Of a stretch of DNA of 64,000 nucleotides, positions 55,690 through 64,000 are shown piece by piece. The DNA lies in the NCBI GenBank assembly GCA_034766995.1, contig CM068323.1, positions 6,525,143-6,589,142 on the forward strand, in the 5' to 3' direction. This DNA comes from Acanthacorydalis orientalis (Eukaryota; Arthropoda; Insecta; Megaloptera; Corydalidae). The notes below the pieces were generated by a model, which was given only the letters and a program-made list of their open reading frames with translations, was not told where the DNA came from and searched no databases. Positions within the stretch are counted from its first letter, which is position 1, and each line of letters begins with the position of its first letter. The position numbers and the translations under genes are program-made.

Positions 55690-55955
55690 TCTTCTTCGAT
55701 GGCGCTCCCGCCCAAATCCAGCCCTGCCCTCCTCAATTTTCGTTCCCCAGATATCTTTCTGCCTGGCAGTTCTTCTCCAGTTTCTTACCCTCAACAGTTC
55801 CACAGCAGCATCCTTCTGTACATTGTCTATACATCTGTGCTTTGGTTTGCCCAGAGGTCTTCTTCCCTTCTGGTTGTCCGTCCAAGACCCTTTTTGGTAC
55901 TCTCGAGTCAGGTATCCGCGCAGTTTGATCCGCCCATCGCAGGTGAAACATTTTT
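55690..55955 (-). pseudogene. Non-LTR retrotransposon C-terminal fragment
   Basis: On the minus strand, in two frames, RVPKRVLDGQPEGRRPLGKP leads to a KHRCIDNVQKDAAVELL and NWRRTARQKDIWGTKIEEG tail. This is the usual end of many insect non-LTR ORF2 proteins (P.R...G...G.R..GRP...W.D.V..D). No catalytic part is present. Family uncertain. Confidence 0.6.
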
Positions 55956-55959
55956 ATAA

Positions 55960-57885
<1,926 letters not shown>

Positions 57886-57889
57886 TATA

Positions 57890-58959
57890 CGAGGGACGTT
57901 TGATAAGTTTGGTAGATTTCTATGATGTGACGTCACCGTTCGTCTGGTGACGTCACGGCTGTCAAGTGTCACTTTTGAGACTATCATTGGTGAAATTTCA
58001 GCCGGAAGTGACGCTTTGTTCACGTTCTACAGATGTTTGAAGCGAGCATTGTAGCAGTTTCTGCGAAAATAGAAAAAAACGAGTAGGTCTTGTCTCGATT
58101 AGGTCTTAGATTGTAGGTCTTGTGTGGATGAAACATAGATCCACCACTATACATCTGAGTCGAAGAAGCAGTCAGAGCAGTGGACAAACACCGAGGAAAG
58201 TGTGCCGAAGATGGCGAAGACCGTTTTATTGGCTGGGAAGGGTGACGACCGCTGTTTTTTTGGGATTCCTAAGGAATTATCTTGATCGATTATTAAACGA
58301 GAACTGGTCTCGGCTCGGGTTGCGGGTCGCGGGCAGCGGGCTTCTCCCGCGCCCTGAGCCGACCCCTCCCCCGATCACTGCCGTGTAATTATCATTAAAC
58401 AAAAGCTCGAACTTGTGCCGATCGCTCTCCTCGATACGTTTATCGTACCGACGGAGTGCGACGTTTCTCATCCATGAGTCATAGGTCCTCGTGCATCGCA
58501 TTCAACACCCATGTAGCGTTCTCACGCTGGCACAACAACGAAATGACTATTAAACGAAGAGAAAAACGATAACAGTAATCTATTATGGAACATTATTTGA
58601 CCGTTTGAAAGAAATACAGCCAAGTTTGGCGCACAAAAAAGTCCTTTTTCACCAGGACAACGCACCGTTCCACAAATCGACCGTCACAGTGGTAAAATTG
58701 CACGAATCAGGCTTCGAATTGATTCCTGATCCATCCTGTTCCCTAGACTTGACTTCGTGCGACTTCTTTCTCTTCTGAAACTTGAAAATTTGGAAGAAAT
58801 TCTCTTCGAATGAGGATATCATCGCTGCTTTCAATGCCTATTTTGCAGACTCGAGTGTGTGGCCCTCGATAGAAACTATGTTGAGAAATATAATCGTTTT
58901 TTTTTTAAAAAAAAAACGGTGTAACTTGCTTCTTTACCATACTTATCGAACGATCCATG
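57890..58959 (+). mobile_element. Mariner (family 5) relic, itself interrupted by a 247-bp insert
   Basis: The left end CGAGGGACGTTTGATAAGTT follows TA (57888-57889). The right end is the complement of CATGGATCGTTCGATAAG, before TA (58960-58961). Coding remains on the plus strand: VDETWIHHYTSESKKQSEQ (58120), a SVPKMAKTVLLAGK stretch, then after the insert YYGTLFDRLKEIQPSLAHKK, FHQDNAPFHKST and SLDLTSCDFFLF. The N-terminal domain is deleted and stops are present. Confidence 0.85.
58301..58547. mobile_element. Unidentified 247-bp GC-rich insertion with 10-bp target duplication
   Basis: TATTAAACGA occurs at 58291-58300 and again at 58548-58557. The segment between is markedly GC-rich (for example GCGGGCAGCGGGCTTCTCCC) and unlike the mariner around it. 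Removing it with one duplicate restores a plausible mariner reading across the site. It has no poly(A), and I could not identify a tRNA-type promoter or a known family. A SINE, retrocopy fragment or small DNA element are all possible. Confidence 0.6.
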
Positions 58960-58961
58960 TA

Positions 58962-59760
58962 TTCTTTGATTTTGTTGACAGAGCTATATGTCGTTTCTCT
59001 TTCCGTTTTTATTTTATTTAAACTATGACAAATAACAAAGAAAGACAATCGATCTTTTCTGTTCAATTTGATTTTATTCAATATTATTCTTCTCTTTGTT
59101 TGTCGTACTACAAACATTAATATATATTTCTTTCTGTTCCAGGTAAGCAATATGAATGCACAACTAGACTTTTACTGGTAAGAAAGAACTGCAGACATGT
59201 TTAAATTATTAGACTTGAGAATTTTCAGCTATCATTTGATCTATTGTAAATTTACATGGAAGTAAATATCATTTTTATACGTTTAACACTTTGTGTGCAT
59301 GCATTTATTCTCGATTGACATCTCTACCAATTTTGATATAATTCTTATCAACTTTTAAGACGATTTTCTGGTTTCATCGCACATGATGTCGAATATCTTC
59401 GAGTTTTTCCCCATCAGACTTTGTTTAGTAGTTCTTGTTGATTCCGCCATTATTTCGACCTTCCCTCGTAATTATTATTATATATTCATTTGAGAAACAT
59501 GAACGACGTTTCACTCTAATAACATTTCATCGACCTTCGTCGATCATTTCAGCGTACACTAATCGTTTTCCTGTTAATGAGAACTTGCCGAGGTCGCCCA
59601 CATGCATTCAACCCATATGCAGATGAACAGGACAAGTTTTGTCCGTATATAGAGCGGATACTTATTGATTGCGTGTTCATTTCTCACTACTTGTGCTGTG
59701 TACGCTTATTAGGAATTACGGAAAAGACTGGATAGAAATTCAGGAAAAAATTCGAATACT
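58962..59760. other. No gene recognised
   Basis: Unique-looking sequence, less A+T-rich at 59350-59650. No exon is supported. Confidence 0.5.
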
Positions 59761-59762
59761 TA

Positions 59763-60314
59763 TTAGGTCGGTAGGAAGATAACTGTGGTTTTTGTTTTCT
59801 GAATACTAATTTTATTTTTTTTTTTCAATGAAGGTGTCCTTTCATCCTTTGCATCTTGATATCATTTGAAAGTGGATTTTTCGGTCTGTATTTTGGTAAC
59901 ATCGACTTTGGTTTTATAATTGATTTTGCTTCAAATTGGGATACTGAATTAAAGATGGAAAAGAAGCAAATAAAAGCATTTTTCGTACGTTCAAACGGGT
60001 GATAAATCAGCAGAACCTGTTTGTAAATTAAACGATGCTTTTGTTCTGAGTACTGTTAAGGAACAGACGATGCAATGGTGCTTTCAAAAATTTCGTACTG
60101 GGAATAAGAGCTTTAAAGATGACGAAGGTCGAGCGTGTCCATCTTCAGTTCATAACGACCAACTGAAAGCGTTGGTTGAATCAGAACTACGCACAATAAT
60201 TCTAGAGCTTGAACAAAAGTAAGACGTTAGTCATCCAACAGTTCTGGACCAGAAATGTAAAAATGTATATTGGTTTAAAGGACATAAACCGCAATTATTT
60301 ATCTATCAATCTTA
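59763..60314 (+). mobile_element. Cecropia/Hsmar1-like mariner, internally deleted
   Basis: 552 bp with ends TTAGGTCGGTAGGAAGATAA and the complement of TAAGATTGATAGATAAATAA, bounded by TA (59761-59762, 60315-60316). From ATG 59956 an N-terminus is readable in two frames (FKRAETCL-like, then TVKEQTMQWCFQKFRTGNKS, LKALVESELRTIILELEQK and SHPTVLDQ). That is the first HTH, linker and second HTH of mariner transposases. The catalytic domain is gone. Related fragments are at 12031-12245, 37785-37815 and the MITE 43228-43295. Confidence 0.78.
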
Positions 60315-60460
60315 TATTTTAATTCAATCATCAAAATAAAGCTAAAACTAAAGGAATTATTAAAACCGAAATACATTTTTGATATTTAATAAATTCTATT
60401 ATATCCTAAAATCCTGAAATTAGTAAAATAAAAGAAATTAATTATTATTATATATGCGGT

Positions 60461-61558
60461 TTATAGAGTCTGTCGACGCTTTCCGCTCTTCGGTTTCTTC
60501 CTCCATTTCTTTCTATCTTGGCACAGCTGTTCGTCCAATTCTCTCCCCCTGATCGATTTACGGATTCCTTCGCTCCAAGATCTCCGTGGCCGACCTCGTC
60601 TCCATCGTTTCAGAGGTAAATACTCCACCGGTTGCTTAGGCAGTCTTGTATCGGTCATTCTCTTGACAAGGCCGTTCCAGGTGACTTGTTTCCGCTCAAT
60701 GTCTTCGACGATATTGTCTTCTACGCCCATTAATTGCTTGATCCTTTCGTTTCTAATTCAATCTCTTCTTAATATTCGACAGGATCTTCTTAGAGCATCC
60801 ATTTCCATGGCCGCAATTCGTCTTTTATCCTCTTCTGTTGCCGACCATGCCTCCGTTCCATATAAGGTTACACTTTTAACCACTGTTGGGTAAGTCTGCC
60901 ATTTTCGATGTTTCGATATTGTGGGGCTCTACCAAACACTATTTAATTTCCTAATAGCTCTTCTATCTCGTACGATTTTTCCTCGTATTTCCATCGAGTC
61001 TTTGCCTTCCCTATTAAGTTTCACTCTCCAGTAGTTGTATGCCTCACGGGCTGATATTTTGTCATCATTGTCCGATTCTAATTCCGTATTTGCAGTTCCC
61101 CCCACGCATAAATATTTGGTTTTGCCATTATTCATTTTTAGCCCTCCTTTCTCATATTGTTGTTTGAGCTTCTTGGCCATGTATTCGAGGTCTTCCGTAT
61201 CCTGCGCTGTAAGAACCTGATCGTTCACAAACTGCAAGGAATATATTGTGGTCTCATCATTAATAGGAAGGCCCATAGGACTACACTTTCGTTTCCAGTC
61301 TCGTAAGAGATGTTCTACGTAAATCTTAAAAAGGGTTGGGGAAATACAACATCCTTGTCTTGATCCTTTAGTTTCGGTAAATCCATTAGATAAATTTTGG
61401 CCGACTTTAATTTTTGTCGTAGATTGCCTGTATAGTTGTTTCACCGCTATAATAGGGGTGTGGTTTATCTGAGTTTGTTGTAATGCTTCCCAAAGTTTCA
61501 CTGTAGGTATACTGTCATATGCGTCAGCTAAATCGATGAATAGTAGGTGCAGAAGAAA
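60461..61558 (-). pseudogene. Non-LTR reverse transcriptase fragment, 5'-truncated
   Basis: The minus strand reads LLHLLFIDLADAYDSIPTVK at the truncated edge, then KGSRQGCCISPTLFKIYVEH. The catalytic box is YSLQFVNDQVLTAQD (the expected ADD is VND, so the first catalytic Asp is lost). GGLKMNNGKTKYLCVGG follows and is open to 60929. After a frame change the tail WNGLVKRMTDTRLPKQPVEY, RWRRGRPRRSWSEGI runs to a stop at 60461. An ATTATTATTATATA stretch beyond may be the 3' tail. The fragment ends at the TTAA of the next element. Clade not determined. Confidence 0.8.
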
Positions 61559-61562
61559 TTAA

Positions 61563-62267
61563 GGGGACCCGGTGGTCTAGCGGCCTAAAATTTAAGCTAT
61601 TTTAAAAATTTTTTTCTATATGAGGGTAATGAATAATGCTTTCCAATTTTTTTACACTTATTTTATTACTAATAAACTACACAAAAATGAAAATAAAGAC
61701 AAAAAAAAAATTTTTTTTAAATTAGAAAAATGATGCTGAATTCTCCCTCTCTAAAAAAATGGAATTGCGTGGTGAATGATGATTTATCTCTCCCTCTGAT
61801 CTGAAATAAAACAATTGACGAATTTTTAATTAGTATAAGTATAGCTATCGCAGGAAGTAGAATAAAAAAAAAATGACAAAATGGCGCGTAGTCAAAAGTA
61901 CAAGTTTGAAAACGACCAGTATTTTTGAATGTTTTGTTAATAAAAAAAATATAAATATTTTACGGTAACTATTAGTTTTACTTCCAGCGAGAGCTAAAAC
62001 TATTCAGAATAACATATTAAAATTTCAGACAAATCGGTCAAGTAGTTTTTTTTTCTGGCCCCCGCAAGACGAAAAAAAGTAGTTTCGAGATAAACGCGTT
62101 TAAAGTTTCAAGCAAGTATATATTCTTCTACCTACCTGACCTTCTAATGGGCTGTAGATCCTGAAATACTCTGAATTTCGTCATCAAATTTTAACAGTAT
62201 ATTTTTAAGATACTATACTTTCGAAAAAAAAATCGATTTTTCGAAAATTCTAGACCACCGGGTCCCC
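61563..62267 (+). mobile_element. TTAA-flanked non-autonomous DNA element, copy 3
   Basis: A 705-bp copy with TTAA at 61559-61562 and 62268-62271 and perfect 18-bp ends (GGGGACCCGGTGGTCTAG). It separates a reverse transcriptase fragment on the left from mitochondrial ND1-like sequence on the right. Confidence 0.93.
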
Positions 62268-62271
62268 TTAA

Positions 62272-62480
62272 TACTAAAGCTAATCTAACTTCATAAGAAA
62301 TTGTATGAGCAACTTCCTGTAAACCTCCTAATAAAATATAATTAGAATTTGAAGACCACCCAACAATTATAACTGTATCAACCCCTATACTTAAGCAATA
62401 TAAAAAAAATAAAATACCCAAATTAAAAGATCATTTACCCCATTCCATTGGGAAAAACTATTCAAGTTATTAGCACTAAA
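62272..62480 (-). pseudogene. ND1: Nuclear copy of mitochondrial ND1, fragment
   Basis: In the invertebrate mitochondrial code the minus strand reads [19 protein letters not shown], then [16 protein letters not shown] and [20 protein letters not shown]. This is the conserved WSSNSNYSLLG...AQTISYEVSL segment of NADH dehydrogenase subunit 1. TGA must be Trp and AGA Ser, which marks mitochondrial origin. Similarity fades upstream of about 62480 after a frame change. The right end of the TTAA element abuts it directly. Confidence 0.88.
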
Positions 62481-62589
62481 AACAAGTTAATAATATGAGA
62501 AAAACATTATATTAAATAATTTGATATAACAGGATACTAAGACGAAACTAAATCAATGATAAAATAAATATCATAATTAATAAATTGGA

Positions 62590-62593
<4 letters not shown>

Positions 62594-62643
<50 letters not shown>

Positions 62644-62672
62644 GTATATATATATATACATATGTATATATA
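62594..62672. repeat. (TA)n array with TATG/TACA interruptions
   Basis: A TA-type array between the ND1 copy and unremarkable A+T-rich sequence, which continues to about 63000 without a gene. Confidence 0.94.
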
Positions 62673-63002
62673 ATTAACGAAAAATATATTAAAAGGAATG
62701 TAAATGTATTTCGTCGGATCGATCTGAACTTTGAGTTGTTGGAAAAAAAATATGTAACATTTTCAATCCTTAAGCCGTCAAAAACATCTCTATGTGACAG
62801 TGTTGTTGATTTGAAGCATTCGAGTGTATTTATTTTTTATATTTATGTACGCCTCATTGAACACAAGAAGGGATTTTTTTTGTTGCTGCATATAAGAATT
62901 TGTGTCATCTAAAAAGTCTTTCAATTTACTTTAATTTCCTTCGAACACGTTCGCTTTTCGCTTGTTAAAATTTCAGTAAACACATTTTTATTGTTCACAT
63001 AA

Positions 63003-63044
<42 letters not shown>

Positions 63045-63053
<9 letters not shown>

Positions 63054-63442
63054 GTGTGTGTGTGTGTATGTGTATGTATGTGTGTATAGATAAAGAGAGA
63101 AAAATATAAATAGAGGAATCAATATTTTATAAATTGTTATTATTAATATGTGAAAAGTGATAAAGAAACTTGTTCTAAAAATTAAATTTCTCAATCTCAT
63201 AAAACTCATTCGATTGTATGATATGTTGTGGATAAATTTGATAATATTTGAATTTGTGAAAGATTTTTAATTGAAAAGTCCAAAAGAAAAAGAATTTTAG
63301 ATGATATTTTTAAGGAACTAGTGATATATTTTAAACAGTCTGTGCAAATCTCAGTACTCCTGTTTCAAAAACTCCGACAGAGAGTTGTGAAGATAATTCG
63401 AGAAAAAAAATAATACGCCGACTACTGAAAAATATGGATATT

Positions 63443-63480
<38 letters not shown>

Positions 63481-63835
63481 CACAAATAAGTCGAGAAAAA
63501 TATAGATAGAGGAAGCGATATTTTATAAATTATTATTATTAATATGTGAAAAGTGATAAAGAAACTTGTTCTAAAAATTAAATCTCTCCATCTCATAATA
63601 AAACTCATTCGATTGTGTGATATACTGTGGATAAATTTGAAAATAATTGTATTTGTGAAAGATTGTCAATTGAAAAATAAAAAAAAAGAATTTTAGATGA
63701 TATTTTTAAGGGACTAGTGATATGTTTTAAATAGTCTGTGCAAATCTCAGTACTCCTGTTTCAAAAACTCCAACAGAGAGTTGTGAAGATACTTCTAGAA
63801 AAAACAATAATACGCTGACTACTGAAAAATATGGA

Positions 63836-63850
<15 letters not shown>
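63045..63850 (+). repeat. Tandem duplication, two units of about 396 bp
   Basis: The stretch from a TA/TG array through ATATTTTATAAATT(G/A)TTATT, GAAAAGTGATAAAGAAACTT, TCAGTACTCCTGTTTCAAAA and CTACTGAAAAATATGGATAT occurs twice, offset by about 396 bp, with over 90% identity by eye. Each unit is bounded by a (TA)n array (63008-63047, 63443-63463, 63840-63902). No coding content is recognised. Confidence 0.87.

Positions 63851-63902
<52 letters not shown>
63840..63902. repeat. (TA)n microsatellite, about 62 bp
   Basis: A TA run ending the second tandem unit. Confidence 0.95.
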
Positions 63903-63908
<6 letters not shown>

Positions 63909-63914
63909 TTATAT

Positions 63915-64000
63915 GTATGTACGTTTTCGACAAAGTTCGACAATGACTAGTCAATAAATATTCTGATTTATAAAATTAAAATTAGATCGCCTTCATCCAC
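63915..64000 (-). repeat. Dispersed repeat with GTCAAAGTCCGA ends, copy C (cut by window end)
   Basis: On the minus strand GTGGATGAAGGCGATCTAAT, TTTATAAATCAG and TTGACTAGTCATTGTCGAAC match the right-hand part of the repeat at 16566-16806. The rest lies beyond the window. Confidence 0.75.

Noticed and set aside
58301..58547. Ribosomal RNA, tRNA or snRNA fragment
   Set aside because: The GC-rich insert suggested an RNA gene, but I could not match it to any conserved rRNA core or fit a cloverleaf or clear A/B boxes.

Overview
This is a gene-poor, transposon-packed stretch of an insect nuclear genome. The base composition is strongly A+T-rich and (TA)n arrays recur every 1-2 kb. At least ten Tc1/mariner families are present, with a full-length non-LTR retrotransposon, and two nuclear copies of mitochondrial genes read sensibly only in the invertebrate mitochondrial code. 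A hymenopteran, perhaps an ant, is my best guess from the mix of mariner families; that is inference. I find no convincing host protein-coding exon, tRNA, rRNA or CRISPR.

Layout. 1-4.4 kb: a TTAA-flanked 0.7-kb element (1420-2121) and a decayed mariner (2700-3640). 4.4-7.6 kb: a nested block in which mariner remains are interrupted by a non-LTR fragment, a MITE and another mariner (6292-7202). 7.6-13.7 kb: a GC-richer unexplained segment, an internally deleted Helentron-like relic (9199-10096) between direct repeats, and a decayed minisatellite. 13.7-17.2 kb: a Himar-like irritans-type mariner with one stop codon, a second TTAA element, and a paralogous empty site for it at 17182-17185. 18.2-21.4 kb: an inverted duplication of mitochondrial ND2 and a 5'-truncated RTE-type retrotransposon. 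22-43 kb: mariner, Tc1 and piggyBac relics, one mariner with an intact 349-codon transposase (27856-28905), and one (40972-42293) broken mainly at homopolymer runs.

44.3-50.3 kb holds the best-preserved element: a 5.96-kb non-LTR retrotransposon of the I group with both ORFs open, a 4-base ORF1/ORF2 overlap, an AATC tail and a 13-bp target-site duplication. It sits inside a tandemly repeated mariner relic. 50.3-64 kb: more mariner relics, a satellite-like array built from a mariner 3' end (52.35-53.88 kb), an unexplained 247-bp GC-rich insertion with a 10-bp target duplication, a second retrotransposon fragment, the third TTAA element, a mitochondrial ND1 copy and a tandem duplication that runs to near the window edge.

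Functionally only two loci look able to make full-length proteins: the I-type retrotransposon (ORF1 nucleic-acid binding protein plus ORF2 endonuclease/reverse transcriptase/RNase H) and the mariner at 27.8-29.1 kb. The rest is a record of insertion, internal deletion and tandem duplication. The less expected patterns are the TTAA element family with its empty site, repeated tandem amplification of mariner 3' ends, and the Helentron derivative that lost its central Rep/helicase part.
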